Assembly (NCBI GenBank): GCA_021654635.1
Contig: AP025179.1
Span: forward strand, 4,030,001-4,094,000
Source: Mycobacterium kiyosense
GTDB taxonomy: Bacteria > Actinomycetota > Actinomycetes > Mycobacteriales > Mycobacteriaceae
Direction of reading: 5' to 3'
Length of the DNA: 64,000 nucleotides
Shown here: one piece after another, positions 54,213 to 63,142 of the stretch
Layout of the letters: each line of letters opens with the position of its first letter
Position numbering within the stretch: the stretch's first letter is position 1
Notes under the pieces: generated by a model
Database searches by the model: none
What the model saw: the letters and a program-made list of their open reading frames with translations, nothing else
Told to the model about the DNA's origin: nothing
Made by a program: the position numbers and the translations under genes

Positions 54213-55066
54213 TCACTGACCCTGCTGGGGGTTCACCGAACCCACACCACCCCATCGCGACGGCGGCCACACGATGAACCGGGCCTTGCCGATGACGTTG
54301 GCGACCGGCACCGTCCCGGCCGTCGAGTCCCCCGTGCAGCGCATCGGGCAGTGCGCGCGGGAGTCCGCCGAGTGGGTCCGGTTGTCGCCCATCACCCACA
54401 GGCGTCCGGCCGGCACCGTGACGGGGCCGAACTCGTTGCCCAGGCAGGCCGGCGGGTAGGCGGTCTGGTCGACCTTGATGACGTTGGGGTCCAGGTAAGG
54501 CTCCTGCAACCGTTTGCCGTTGACCGTCAGCCCGGTGTCGGCCCGGCACTGCACGGTCTGTCCACCGACCGCAATAACGCGCTTGACCAGGTCGTTCTCG
54601 TCGGGAGGCACAAATCCCAGAAACGACAGCGCGTTCTGGATCCAGCGCACCACGGTGTTGTGCGAGCGGATCGACTTGTACCCGGTGTTCCACGACGGCG
54701 GCCCCCTTGAACACGACGACGTCACCGGGCTCGGGTGAGCTGAACCGGTAGGTCAGTTTGTCGACCAGAATGCGGTCGCCCACACAGGTGGGGCAGCCGT
54801 GCAGGGTGCTCTCCATCGACTCCGACGGGATCAGGTAGGGGCGCGCGACGTACGTCAGCATGACGTAGTAGATCCCGATCGCGATGACGGCCAGCCAGGC
54901 CAGTTCCCGCGTCGCCGAGCGCTTCTTGGCCTGCTCCGGCTCCGGTTTGGGATCCTCGGCCGGTGTGTCAGCGTCGCGGGCCGCAGTCGGCTCCGACTGA
55001 GCAGCCTCCGCAAGCAGAAACCTCCGCAGAAGAGTCTTCCGACGGAGAGTCTTCGGTGTCAGTCAC
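54213..55066 (-). pseudogene. lepB: type I signal peptidase, two frameshifts (likely intact in vivo)
   Basis: The GTG at 55066 starts an acidic tail (MTDTEDSPSEDSSAEVSA), then a surplus T (plus AA 55012-55013) breaks the frame. The next frame gives the membrane helix and LIPSESMESTLHG (Ser nucleophile) with GDRILVDKLTYRFSSPEPG. A second break in the C5 run 54702-54706 (G5 on the coding strand) leads to the third, GPPSWNTGYKSIRSHN, DLVKRVIAVGGQTVQC (Lys general base) and MGDNRTHSADSRAH. Corrected length 283 aa. It cleaves Sec signal peptides and is expected to be essential, so the indels are probably errors. Rv2903c. Confidence 0.85.
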
Positions 55067-55147
55067 GAGATCAGCGTAGCCAGCTCACGGGTTGCGTATG
55101 CGACACGGCCACGCGGGCCGCACGGCGCGCCCGCACCCGCTCCGGGA

Positions 55148-55489
55148 TCAGCGCTTCTCCTTGATCTTGGCCTTCTTGCCACGGAGTTCACGCAGGTAGT
55201 AGAGCTTGGCGCGGCGCACATCGCCACGGGTCACCACCTCGATGTGGTCGATGTTCGGCGAGTGCACCGGGAAGGTCCGCTCGACGCCGACGCCGTAGCT
55301 CTCCTTGCGCACGGTGAACGTCTCGCGGACGCCACCACCGGACCGGCGGATCACCACACCCTTGAACACCTGGATGCGTTCCTTGGCGCCCTCGATAACC
55401 TTGACGTGCACGTTGATCGTGTCGCCCGGGTTGAAGGCGGGGATGTCGTCGCGCAGCGACGCCTGGTCGACGAAGTCCAGCCTGTTCAT
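55148..55489 (-). CDS. rplS: 50S ribosomal protein L19
   Basis: 113 aa, complete: [60 protein letters not shown], and a basic end [15 protein letters not shown]19 sits at the 30S-50S interface. It is followed on the same strand by lepB after 81 nt and preceded by a promoter-like ATCTGGCACAAT element near 55642-55653. Confidence 0.97.
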   Translation of the reverse strand: MNRLDFVDQASLRDDIPAFNPGDTINVHVKVIEGAKERIQVFKGVVIRRSGGGVRETFTVRKESYGVGVERTFPVHSPNIDHIEVVTRGDVRRAKLYYLRELRGKKAKIKEKR

Positions 55490-55807
55490 TGGAAAGACAC
55501 TTCCTCAAGGTTCGCGGTCCGATAACCCCCGCACAGGACTGTGCGGCGGTCACCAAGCCGATGGGTACGGGCTCAAGAGTCGCATCTCGCAACAGGCGGC
55601 AGGCAGGAAGCCGGCCAACGACCGCTGGAGACAACCGCTCAATTGTGCCAGATGGTCCGCGTGCAGCGAAAATCACAGGAATCTGTGGTGGTTCACGCCC
55701 GCCCTAAACCGCCTGCAAGTGGTACATATGAACGGGGTTCGAACCGCCCCCGCACCCAACAGGCCGCGGCCTGCCCAGCGCCGAACCGGATGCCGGAAGG
55801 AGAGCCG
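55490..55807. other. 318-bp divergent region of rplS and lppW
   Basis: No gene. It contains the L19 mRNA leader (about 146 nt if the -10 at 55642-55647 is used) and the lppW promoter. The lppW ribosome-binding site GAAGGAG lies near 55796-55803. Confidence 0.5.
55642..55653 (-). promoter_or_regulatory. candidate rplS promoter (ATCTGGCACAAT)
   Basis: On the minus strand CACAAT (55647-55642) acts as -10 with the extension TGG in front, and TTCGCT about 17 nt upstream as a weak -35. An identical 12-mer occurs ahead of the rpsP operon at 58866-58877. Confidence 0.4.
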
Positions 55808-56761
55808 ATGCGAGCCCGACCGCTGACCATGCTCTCCGCGGTGGCCGCCGTGGCGATGGCGGTGGTCGCGGGTTGCGAGGCGACGGTGCACGCCAAGGCC
55901 ACCAACCCCGCCGAGCAGCGGCCCGCCGAGCAGCAGCAACAGCCGCAGCCGCAGCTGGTCGAGTTGCTACTCCGGTCGATCACGCCGAACGGCGCCCCGA
56001 TGCCCGTACCGACTCGGCAGGTCAGCAGCCTGGCCGGAGTGCAGGAGCGGGTCCAGCGGGCCACCGAGCAGGCCGCGGCGGCCGGCGCGACACTGGCGGT
56101 GGCCATCCTGGACCGCGCCACCCACCAACTGGTCTCCAACGGCAACAACCAGATCATCGCCACCGCATCGGTGGCGAAACTGTTCATCGCCGACGAACTG
56201 CTGCTGCGGGAGGCCGAGGGTCAGGCCGTGCTGTCCGCCGACGACCATCAGGCCCTCGACGTGATGCTGCAGTCGTCCGACGACGGCGCCGCCGAGCGAT
56301 TCTGGGGTGAGGACGGCGGCGACGCGATCATCACGCGGGTCGCCGGCCGGTACGGGCTGACCTCGACCGCGCCCCCCAGCGACGGGCGGTGGTGGAACAC
56401 CATCAGCTCAGCCGAAGACCTGATCCACTACTACGAGGGGCTGCTCGACGGATCGGGTGGTCTTCCCCGCGATCGTTCCCGCCTGATCGTCGACGACCTG
56501 GCGCAGTCCACCCCCACCGGGATCGACGGCTACCCGCAGCGGTTCGGCATCCCCGAGGGGCTCTACGCCGAACCCGTTGCGGTCAAACAGGGTTGGATGT
56601 GCTGCATCGGGGCTGACTGGATGCACCTGTCCACCGGCGTGATCGGCGCCGACCGCCGCTACATCATGGTCATCGAGTCGCTGCAGCCCTCCGACGACGC
56701 GACCGCGCGCGAGACCATCACCCAGGCCGTGCGGACCATCTTCCCCACCGGCCGCATCTGA
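55808..56761 (+). CDS. lppW: LppW-like lipoprotein, beta-lactamase/transpeptidase fold
   Basis: 317 aa, ATG at 55808 after GGAAGGAG. Signal peptide ends in the lipobox VVAGC (Cys23). A Gln/Pro-rich linker precedes a serine-hydrolase-like domain with ATASVAKLFIADELL (SxxK-like SVAK), QSSDDGAAERFWGED and VKQGWMCCIGADWM (replacing KTG). Motif loss suggests little or no beta-lactam or peptidoglycan hydrolysis. Rv2905 orthologue. Convergent with trmD (4 bp apart). Confidence 0.9.
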   Translation: MRARPLTMLSAVAAVAMAVVAGCEATVHAKATNPAEQRPAEQQQQPQPQLVELLLRSITPNGAPMPVPTRQVSSLAGVQERVQRATEQAAAAGATLAVAILDRATHQLVSNGNNQIIATASVAKLFIADELLLREAEGQAVLSADDHQALDVMLQSSDDGAAERFWGEDGGDAIITRVAGRYGLTSTAPPSDGRWWNTISSAEDLIHYYEGLLDGSGGLPRDRSRLIVDDLAQSTPTGIDGYPQRFGIPEGLYAEPVAVKQGWMCCIGADWMHLSTGVIGADRRYIMVIESLQPSDDATARETITQAVRTIFPTGRI

Positions 56762-56765
56762 GCTG

Positions 56766-57452
56766 TTACTGCAGCAGCTCCGGGCGGCGTTCCCGGGTGC
56801 GCTGCAGCGACACCTCGCGGCGCCACGCAGCGATCTTCGCGTGGTCACCCGACAACAGGACCTGCGGGACGTCCAGGCCACGCCAGCTCGCCGGCCGCGT
56901 GTAACTCGGCCCCTCCAGCAATCCGTCCAGGGCCGGTGAATGCGAATCATGTTGGTGTGACGCGGGATTGCCCAGCACACCGGTCAGCAGCCGCAACACC
57001 GCCTCGATCATCACCACCGCCGCGGACTCGCCGCCGGGCAACACGTAGTCGCCGATCGACACCTCCTCGACGCGCATCCGGCGCGCCGAGTCCTCGATCA
57101 CCCGCTGGTCGATGCCCTCGTAGCGGCCGCAGGCGAACACCAGGTGACCTTCGGCGCTCCAGCGTCGCGCGGTGGCCTGGTCGAACAGCCGGCCCGCCGG
57201 CGTCGGAACCACCAATAATGTTTTGGCCGAACAGATCTCGTCGAGCGCGTCGCCCCACACCGGTGCCCGCATCACCATGCCCGGACCGCCCCCGTAGGGC
57301 GTGTCGTCCACCGAGTGGTGCACGTCGTGCGTCCACCGCCGCAGGTCGTGCACCTGCAAATCGACCAGACCGGAGGCAATCGCCTTGCCCGGCAACGATT
57401 GTCGCAACGGATCCAGAAAAGCCGGGAAGATCGTGATCACGTCTATCTTCAT
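56766..57452 (-). CDS. trmD: tRNA (guanine37-N1)-methyltransferase
   Basis: 228 aa. [54 protein letters not shown] and [20 protein letters not shown] (trefoil knot for SAM) are all present. It makes m1G37 to prevent +1 frameshifting in translation. Last gene of rpsP-khpA-rimM-trmD (13 nt after rimM). Complete; expected to be essential. Confidence 0.96.
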   Translation of the reverse strand: MKIDVITIFPAFLDPLRQSLPGKAIASGLVDLQVHDLRRWTHDVHHSVDDTPYGGGPGMVMRAPVWGDALDEICSAKTLLVVPTPAGRLFDQATARRWSAEGHLVFACGRYEGIDQRVIEDSARRMRVEEVSIGDYVLPGGESAAVVMIEAVLRLLTGVLGNPASHQHDSHSPALDGLLEGPSYTRPASWRGLDVPQVLLSGDHAKIAAWRREVSLQRTRERRPELLQ

Positions 57453-57465
57453 GGGCTGCGCACGG

Positions 57466-57990
57466 CTAACCGTCCAGATCCAACAGACCGTCGGGTGGCT
57501 CGATCAGCAGGGTGCCGTCGTCCAGCGACACCGAGGTGACGATTGCGCCGACGAACGGCACCAGTACCTCGCCGGAGTCGCCCTTGACGGCCAGCAACTC
57601 CCCGCCCGGAGTGTGCAGCACCTCGGTGACGACGCCGACCTGCCGGCCCGCCGTGGTCGATACCCTAAGTCCTTCCAACTGGTGGTCGTAATAGGTGTCC
57701 GGCTCGTCGATCGGGGGCAGCTCGTCGGAGTCGATCACGAACAGGGCGCCGCGCAGTGCGTCGGCGCCGTCCCGGTCGGTCACGCCGGTCAGCCGGACCA
57801 GCAGCCGGGCGCCGTGCGGGCGGACGCCCTCGACAACGTAGCTGCGCGCCGGGCTCCCGTCGCGCGGCTTGCGCGCGCGCAACGTGGCGCCCGGCGCGAA
57901 CCGGGCGTCGGGGTCGTCGGTGCGGATGTCGACGACGAGTTCGCCGGCGATGCCGTGGGCCTTGGCCACCCGCCCGACGATCAGCTCCAT
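57466..57990 (-). CDS. rimM: 16S rRNA processing protein RimM
   Basis: 174 aa. N-terminal RimM barrel ([39 protein letters not shown]) and C-terminal PRC barrel ([40 protein letters not shown]). It assists assembly of the 30S head with S19. Between khpA (7 nt) and trmD in the ribosomal operon. Complete. Confidence 0.95.
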   Translation of the reverse strand: MELIVGRVAKAHGIAGELVVDIRTDDPDARFAPGATLRARKPRDGSPARSYVVEGVRPHGARLLVRLTGVTDRDGADALRGALFVIDSDELPPIDEPDTYYDHQLEGLRVSTTAGRQVGVVTEVLHTPGGELLAVKGDSGEVLVPFVGAIVTSVSLDDGTLLIEPPDGLLDLDG

Positions 57991-57997
57991 GCGAGCG

Positions 57998-58240
57998 TTA
58001 CTGGTCGGTGTCCACCACGTCGACGCGGATACCGCGGCCGCCGATGCCGGCGACCAGGGTGCGCAGCGCGGTGGCGGTGCGTCCCCCGCGACCGATGACC
58101 TTGCCCAGGTCGTCGGGGTGCACGTGTACCTCGACGGTCCGGCCGCGGCGGCTGGTCACCAGGTCGACCCGCACGTCGTCGGGATTGTCGACGATGCCCC
58201 GGACCAAGTGCTCGACGGCGTCGACCACAACGGTGCTCAT
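57998..58240 (-). CDS. khpA: KH-domain RNA-binding protein KhpA
   Basis: 80 aa, single KH domain with the GxxG loop in [19 protein letters not shown]. The family forms complexes with KhpB and binds many RNAs. It lies between rpsP (8 nt) and rimM, the standard actinobacterial order (Rv2908c). Complete. Confidence 0.94.
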   Translation of the reverse strand: MSTVVVDAVEHLVRGIVDNPDDVRVDLVTSRRGRTVEVHVHPDDLGKVIGRGGRTATALRTLVAGIGGRGIRVDVVDTDQ

Positions 58241-58248
58241 GGTGCCCG

Positions 58249-58746
58249 TCAGCTTTCGGTCGACTCGGCGCCGCTTGCGGCGGCCTCGGCAGCGGGCTCA
58301 GCGGCCTGGGTGGCCTCGGCGGCGGCCTCTTCGGAGTCGCCCTTGGCCGCCTTCTTCGGTGCCGCCTTCTTCTTCGGCTTGGTGGCCTCGGTGGTGGGGC
58401 CGCCGTCGGCGGCAGCCAGCGCGGCGTTGAACAGTTCGAGCTTGCTGGGCTTGGCCGGCTTGACCTTCAGGCGGCCCTCGGCGCCGGGCAGGCCCTTGAA
58501 TTTCTGCCAGTCGCCGGTGATCTTGAGCAGCTTGAGGACGGGCTCGGTGGGCTGGGCGCCCACCGACAGCCAGTACTGCGCGCGCTCGGAGTCGATCTCG
58601 ATCAGGCTCGGGTCTTCCTTGGGGTGGTAGCGGCCGATGACCTCGATGGAGCGGCCGTCGCGGCGGGTGCGCGCGTCGGCGACGGCGATGCGGTACTGGG
58701 GATTGCGGATTTTGCCAAGCCGGGTGAGCTTGATCTTGACAGCCAT
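58249..58746 (-). CDS. rpsP: 30S ribosomal protein S16 with actinobacterial C-terminal extension
   Basis: 165 aa from ATG at 58746 ([20 protein letters not shown]). The S16 core (about 1-85; [40 protein letters not shown]) is followed by a long Ala/Lys/Glu-rich tail ([20 protein letters not shown]), common in mycobacterial S16. First gene of the rpsP-khpA-rimM-trmD operon. The upstream open frame is antisense-like and rejected as a start. Confidence 0.95.
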   Translation of the reverse strand: MAVKIKLTRLGKIRNPQYRIAVADARTRRDGRSIEVIGRYHPKEDPSLIEIDSERAQYWLSVGAQPTEPVLKLLKITGDWQKFKGLPGAEGRLKVKPAKPSKLELFNAALAAADGGPTTEATKPKKKAAPKKAAKGDSEEAAAEATQAAEPAAEAAASGAESTES

Positions 58747-58865
58747 AGTGGAACTCCTGTGTGTGTCACGCTGCAATTCAGCGACCGGGGCGGGATGCCC
58801 GGGTCCGGTTTTGCCTCGCGTGTGTGACCGACGGGCGATCGTGATCGCGGGCCGGACAGCGGCCC

Positions 58866-58877
58866 ATTGTGCCAGAT
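58866..58877 (-). promoter_or_regulatory. candidate rpsP-operon promoter (ATCTGGCACAAT)
   Basis: On the minus strand CACAAT (58871-58866) as -10 with TGG extension and TTCGTT about 18 nt upstream. The same 12-mer precedes rplS. The transcript would have a leader of about 110 nt. Confidence 0.4.
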
Positions 58878-58989
58878 CGAGGCCCGGCGAACGAAATTCG
58901 CCCTTACGCCACAGGCCTCGAAATGGCGGTTGTGGGGGCGTTTTACCGTACATATGGGGCCGCTCGCGAGGGGAAAAGCCACCCGGCGC

Positions 58990-59286
58990 TCAGTCGTCGA
59001 TATGTGCCGGCGGGTCGGCGAACGCGGGATCGCCCGGGCGCTGATCCGGACCCATCACGTCGCAGTGCTGATCGGGCATCACATAGGAACTGGCCCCGTT
59101 GGGCACCCACTTGGCGAAGGCCACGCAACGTTGCCAGGTGCCATCGGGCTGAACAGGCCCGTCGCACTTGCCGAGGATGCCGGGTCCGCCGTACACGCAG
59201 CCGGCGTGCGCCGGCGGTGCCACGGCGATGAGCCCGCCGGCCATCAGCACGGCAGCCGCGGCCGCCCCGGCGATGCGGTGCTTCAT
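58990..59286 (-). CDS. small secreted protein with CDGP motif
   Basis: 98 aa from ATG at 59286. A clear signal peptide (AGAAAAAVLMAGGLIAVAPPAHA) precedes a 70-residue mature part with four cysteines: GCVYGGPGILGKCDGPVQPD, WQRCVAFAKWVP and MPDQHCDVMG. The pairs could form disulfides, suitable for DipZ/Mpt53-type machinery. This small CDGP family is mycobacterial and of unknown function. An open frame extends far upstream in the SnoaL region but is spurious. Confidence 0.75.
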   Translation of the reverse strand: MKHRIAGAAAAAVLMAGGLIAVAPPAHAGCVYGGPGILGKCDGPVQPDGTWQRCVAFAKWVPNGASSYVMPDQHCDVMGPDQRPGDPAFADPPAHIDD

Positions 59287-59318
59287 GAGCGTCCACGCTA
59301 CCGCCGGTCGCCGCTGGT

Positions 59319-59738
59319 CTACATGACTTTCTGGAAGGTCTTGGTCTCCACCCGGCGGGTCATCCGCCAGCCGGCCGCGGTACGCACGAACTCGTCGTCG
59401 TACCAGAGCCCGCAGAACAGGATCTGTTCCTTGTCGCCGCCGAGCACCATCGGGTTGAAGCAGATCACCCGCGAGGATGCCGTGTCGCCGTCGACGCGGA
59501 CCGAGAAGTTGCCCAGCATGTGCGCGTACACCGGGAAGTTCGGCAGCACCTCCGACAGCCACTTCTTGACGTCGGGATACTGACCGGCGATGCCGCCCAG
59601 CGCCGTGTAGTCGATGAAGGCGTCCGGGGTGAAGATCTGGTCCAGGTCATCGAACCGGCGCTGGTCGATCGCGGTCGAATAGTCGACGAGCAGCTGCTGG
59701 ATCTCGAGGCGGTCGGAAATCTCTGCCAGGCTCAACAT
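59319..59738 (-). CDS. SnoaL-like/NTF2-fold protein
   Basis: 139 aa from ATG at 59738 (a GTG five codons earlier is possible). Alpha+beta barrel pattern EISDRLEIQQLLVDYSTAID, DLDQIFTPDAFIDYTALGG, SRVICFNPMVLG and CGLWYDDEFVRTAAGWRMTR, the SnoaL/NTF2-like fold seen in ring hydroxylases, ketosteroid isomerases and limonene-hydrolase-like enzymes. No catalytic set can be assigned. Rv2910c-like. Divergent from dacB2 across 71 bp. Confidence 0.82.
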   Translation of the reverse strand: MLSLAEISDRLEIQQLLVDYSTAIDQRRFDDLDQIFTPDAFIDYTALGGIAGQYPDVKKWLSEVLPNFPVYAHMLGNFSVRVDGDTASSRVICFNPMVLGGDKEQILFCGLWYDDEFVRTAAGWRMTRRVETKTFQKVM

Positions 59739-59809
59739 GCCTCGATTCAACACCGCAGCGGTATCGCGGAATAGCCGACCCGCAGGCTGCGGCGTTAAAC
59801 TCTGCGCCC

Positions 59810-60685
59810 ATGCGAAAGCTCATCGCCGCAGCCGCCGCGCTGCTCACGATCCCGCTGGTCGCGGCGCCCGGCGCGGCAGCCGACACCGATGTGCAGCAGG
59901 CGGCGGGATCGGTGCCGGTCCCGGACGGCCCGGCGCAGACCTGGATCGTCGCCGACATGGACACCGGACAGGTGCTGGCCGGCCGTGACCAGAACGTCGC
60001 GCATCCGCCCGCGAGCACCATCAAGGTGTTGCTGGCGCTGGTGGTGCTCGACGAGCTGGACCTGAATTCCTCGGTGGTCGCCGACGCCGCCGACACCGCC
60101 GTCGAATGTAACTGCGTCGGGGTCAAGGCGGGCCGCAGCTACACCGCGCGCCAACTGCTGGACGGCCTGCTGCTGGTGTCGGGCAACGACGCCGCCAACA
60201 CCCTGGCCCACATGCTGGGCGGCCAGGGCGCCGCGGTGAGCAAGATGAACGCCAAGGCCGCCTCGCTGGGCGCGAACAACACCCACGCGTCGACCCCGTC
60301 CGGACTGGACGGGCCCGACGGCCCCGGTGCGTCGACGGCGCACGACCTTGCGGTCATCTTCCGCGCGGCGATGGCCAACCCGACGTTCGCCCACATCACC
60401 GCCGAGCCGTCGGCGATGTTTCCCGGCGACAACGGCGATCAACCGATCCTCAACCAGGACGAGTTGCTGTCCCGCTATCCGGGTGCGATCGGCGGCAAGA
60501 CCGGCTTCACCGACGCCGCCCGCAAGACGTTCGTGGGAGCGGCTGCCCGAGGCGGCCGGCGGCTGGTGATCTCGATGATGTACGGCCTGGTCAGGGCGGG
60601 TGGCCCGACGTACTGGGACCAGGCGGGCAACTTGTTCGACTGGGGTTTCGCGCAGGGTTCGCAGCCGGGTATCGGCTCGCTCTAG
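59810..60685 (+). CDS. dacB2: D-alanyl-D-alanine carboxypeptidase
   Basis: 291 aa, the usual length. Signal peptide (LIAAAAALLTIPLVAAPGAA) and PBP5-like domain with catalytic PASTIKVLLALV (SxxK), LVSGNDAANTLAHM (SxN) and AIGGKTGFTDAARKTF (KTG). It trims the terminal D-Ala from peptidoglycan stems. Rv2911 orthologue. Its stop overlaps the convergent tetR stop by 4 bp. Complete. Confidence 0.95.
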   Translation: MRKLIAAAAALLTIPLVAAPGAAADTDVQQAAGSVPVPDGPAQTWIVADMDTGQVLAGRDQNVAHPPASTIKVLLALVVLDELDLNSSVVADAADTAVECNCVGVKAGRSYTARQLLDGLLLVSGNDAANTLAHMLGGQGAAVSKMNAKAASLGANNTHASTPSGLDGPDGPGASTAHDLAVIFRAAMANPTFAHITAEPSAMFPGDNGDQPILNQDELLSRYPGAIGGKTGFTDAARKTFVGAAARGGRRLVISMMYGLVRAGGPTYWDQAGNLFDWGFAQGSQPGIGSL

Positions 60686-61281
60686 GAATCGCGCGGCCAC
60701 GCCGCGCCCAGCAATCCGGCCAGCACCGGAATGCGCCGCTCGGCGATCTCGGGCTGCGGCAGTACGCCTTCCACCACGGCGGCACCGTCGAAGACATTGG
60801 TCAGCAACGCCACCACGACCGGGAATGTGTCGTCGGGGAACGAATCCGCCCCGGGCATCTCCCGCGCGGCGTCGTACATCTTCGACCGGTATTGCCAAAG
60901 CTCGTGTTGCAGAGTGACTTTCAGCTTCTCATCGGTACGGGCGGCGATCAGCAGCTCGTAGAGCACGGCGTTGGCCGGGCCGGCGGTGATGTCCCGCAGA
61001 ATCGTCAGCGCCGACTGCAGCGCGGGCCGGTCGGCGGGTATCTCGGCGACCTGCTTGGTGAACGTCTCGATCTGACGGCGCAACACCTCGGACGCGGTGG
61101 CGGCCATGAAGTCGCCCATGGTGTCGAAGTGGCGGAACAGCGCGCCCACCGACACCCCGGCGCGCTTGGTGATCACCGCCGCCGAAGCCCGCGCGTAGCC
61201 GACCTCGACGATGGTGTCGATGCAGGCCTGCAGGAGCCGCCCGACAGTCTCCTCGCGGCGCTGCTGCTGGGTCCTGGCCAT
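60682..61281 (-). CDS. TetR-family transcriptional regulator
   Basis: 199 aa. Helix-turn-helix in ASAAVITKRAGVSVGALFRH, then a long helical ligand domain (ATASEVLRRQIETFTKQVAE, NVFDGAAVVEGVLPQPEIAE). It starts one nt after the deacylase stop, so both are on one transcript. It may repress the two-amidohydrolase operon. Rv2912c orthologue. Ligand unknown. Confidence 0.9.
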   Translation of the reverse strand: MARTQQQRREETVGRLLQACIDTIVEVGYARASAAVITKRAGVSVGALFRHFDTMGDFMAATASEVLRRQIETFTKQVAEIPADRPALQSALTILRDITAGPANAVLYELLIAARTDEKLKVTLQHELWQYRSKMYDAAREMPGADSFPDDTFPVVVALLTNVFDGAAVVEGVLPQPEIAERRIPVLAGLLGAAWPRDS

Positions 61282-61282
61282 C

Positions 61283-63064
61283 TCAGGCCGGCACGCTCAC
61301 GGCGTGCCGGGCACCCGCGCGCAGGTAACGGCCGGACTTCACGGTCGAACCGTAGCCGTCGCGGAACTCGCCGCCGCGGAAGACCACGACACCGCCCACC
61401 CCGGTGGCGACCACCGTGGCGTCGTTGCGGTTGACCATGCGGCGCAGCCCGCCGTAGAAGGGCACCGCGGCTTCGTTGTAGCTGTCCACCGAGTCGTCTA
61501 GGTGCGCGGGGTCGATCACCACGAAGTCTGCCCGGTCACCCTCGCGCAGCGTGCCGGCGTCGATGCCGAACCACTCGGCCACCTCGGCGGTCAGCCGGTA
61601 GATCGCCCGCTGCACGCTCAGGAACGGGGCGCCTGCCCGTTCAGCGTCCCGGGTCCGCTTGAGCAGTCGCAGAGCGAAGTTGTAGAAGGCCATATTGCGC
61701 AGGTGCGCCCCGGCGTCGGAGAAGCCCATGTGCACGCTCGGGTCGGCGGCCAGTTTGTCCAGCAGCTTGGGCCGGTGGTTGGCGACGGTGGTGGTCCAGC
61801 GCACGTTGCGCTCGCCGTTCTCGACCAGGATGTCCAGGAACGCGTCCAGCGGGTGCAGCCCACGCTCGTCGGCGATGGCACCAAAGCTCTTGCCTACCAA
61901 CGACTTATCCGGGCACTCCACGATAACCGCGTCGTGGAAATCGCGGTGCCACAAAGACGGGCCGAGCTTCTTGCGGTCGAATTGGCGCCGGAAGCGGCGG
62001 CGGTACGCCTCGTCGGCCAGCAGTTCGTTGCGCTGCAGCTGGTCACGCAGGTGCAGGGCCGCCGTGCCCGCACCGAACTCCTCGAACACCGGCAGATCGA
62101 TTCCGTCGGAATACAACTCGAACGGAACCGGCAGGTGCTGGAACCGCACACTGGATGCGAGCACCTTGTTCAGCAGGCGGGTGCCGCGCCCGAACACGTG
62201 TACTGCCAACGGCATCGACTTGGCGTCCGCCGATACCAGCATGCTCATTCGAACACCCTTGCGGCGGTTCAGGATTCGACTACTGGTGAGGAAGAACATG
62301 AGGGGGGACAGCGGGCTGTTGACGTTGGGGGCGCTCTGCAGGATCCGGCCACGCTTGCGCAGCACCTCGATCAGCCGCCGGCGTTCGCGCCAGGTCGCGA
62401 AGGTCGACGGCAGCGCGCGCGAGCGGAAGCGCTCCCCGTCGAGCTTGTCGATCGGCGCGTCCATGCCGGACATGCCCAGCATTCCGGCTTCCAGTGCGTC
62501 GTCGAGTAGTCGCGCCATCTTTTCCAGCTCGGCGTCGCTGGGACGCACCGCGGCGTCGGTGGCGCGGTCGAGGCCCAGCACCGCGGTGCGCAGGTCCGAA
62601 TGACCAAGCATCGAGCTGATATTCGGGCCGAGTGGCAGTGCGTCGATGGCCTCGATGTACTCCTGCGGTGTGGACCAGGTGCGGTTGTCTTCGAGTGCGC
62701 CGAGCACGAAGTTGCGCGGCACCGCCTCGACCCGGCTGAACAGGTCGGCGGCGTCCTGCGAGTCGGCGTAGACCGTCGACAGCGAGCAGTTGCCCAGCAG
62801 CAGCGTGGTGACGCCGTGCCGAACCGACTCGCGCAACCCCGGGTCGAGCAGGATCTCGGCGTCGTAGTGGGTGTGCACGTCGATGAAGCCGGGCGCGATC
62901 CACTTGCCGGCCGCGTCGATGACCTCGGGGCAGCCGGTCTCATCGAGCGGGCTGGCCGAGACGGTGGCCACCACCCCGTCCCGGATGCCCAGGGTGCGGG
63001 TCTGCGGTTGGGCGCCGGTGCCGTCGAACCACAGTCCGTCGCGGATGATCACGTCGTAGGTCAC
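61283..63064 (-). CDS. D-aminoacylase/N-acyl-D-amino-acid deacylase family amidohydrolase
   Basis: 593 aa from GTG at 63064 (VTYDVIIRDGLWFDGTGAQP). Metal-binding amidohydrolase barrel: APGFIDVHTHYDAEILLDPG (HxH), VTTLLLGNCSLS (Cys), MLGHSDLRTAVLG and FSDAGAHLRNMAFYNF (Asp). Small N- and C-terminal beta domains include VVVFRGGEFRDGYGS. It should hydrolyse N-acyl-D-amino acids or a related amide. Rv2913c orthologue. In H37Rv pknI lies before the next amidohydrolase; here the gap is 78 bp. Confidence 0.9.
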   Translation of the reverse strand: MTYDVIIRDGLWFDGTGAQPQTRTLGIRDGVVATVSASPLDETGCPEVIDAAGKWIAPGFIDVHTHYDAEILLDPGLRESVRHGVTTLLLGNCSLSTVYADSQDAADLFSRVEAVPRNFVLGALEDNRTWSTPQEYIEAIDALPLGPNISSMLGHSDLRTAVLGLDRATDAAVRPSDAELEKMARLLDDALEAGMLGMSGMDAPIDKLDGERFRSRALPSTFATWRERRRLIEVLRKRGRILQSAPNVNSPLSPLMFFLTSSRILNRRKGVRMSMLVSADAKSMPLAVHVFGRGTRLLNKVLASSVRFQHLPVPFELYSDGIDLPVFEEFGAGTAALHLRDQLQRNELLADEAYRRRFRRQFDRKKLGPSLWHRDFHDAVIVECPDKSLVGKSFGAIADERGLHPLDAFLDILVENGERNVRWTTTVANHRPKLLDKLAADPSVHMGFSDAGAHLRNMAFYNFALRLLKRTRDAERAGAPFLSVQRAIYRLTAEVAEWFGIDAGTLREGDRADFVVIDPAHLDDSVDSYNEAAVPFYGGLRRMVNRNDATVVATGVGGVVVFRGGEFRDGYGSTVKSGRYLRAGARHAVSVPA

Positions 63065-63142
63065 AGGTCCTCCAGGGTCGCGGGCTGACCGTGAACCTAA
63101 CATAGATAGCGATCACTCGCAATCTTTCATCTGGCCCGGAGG

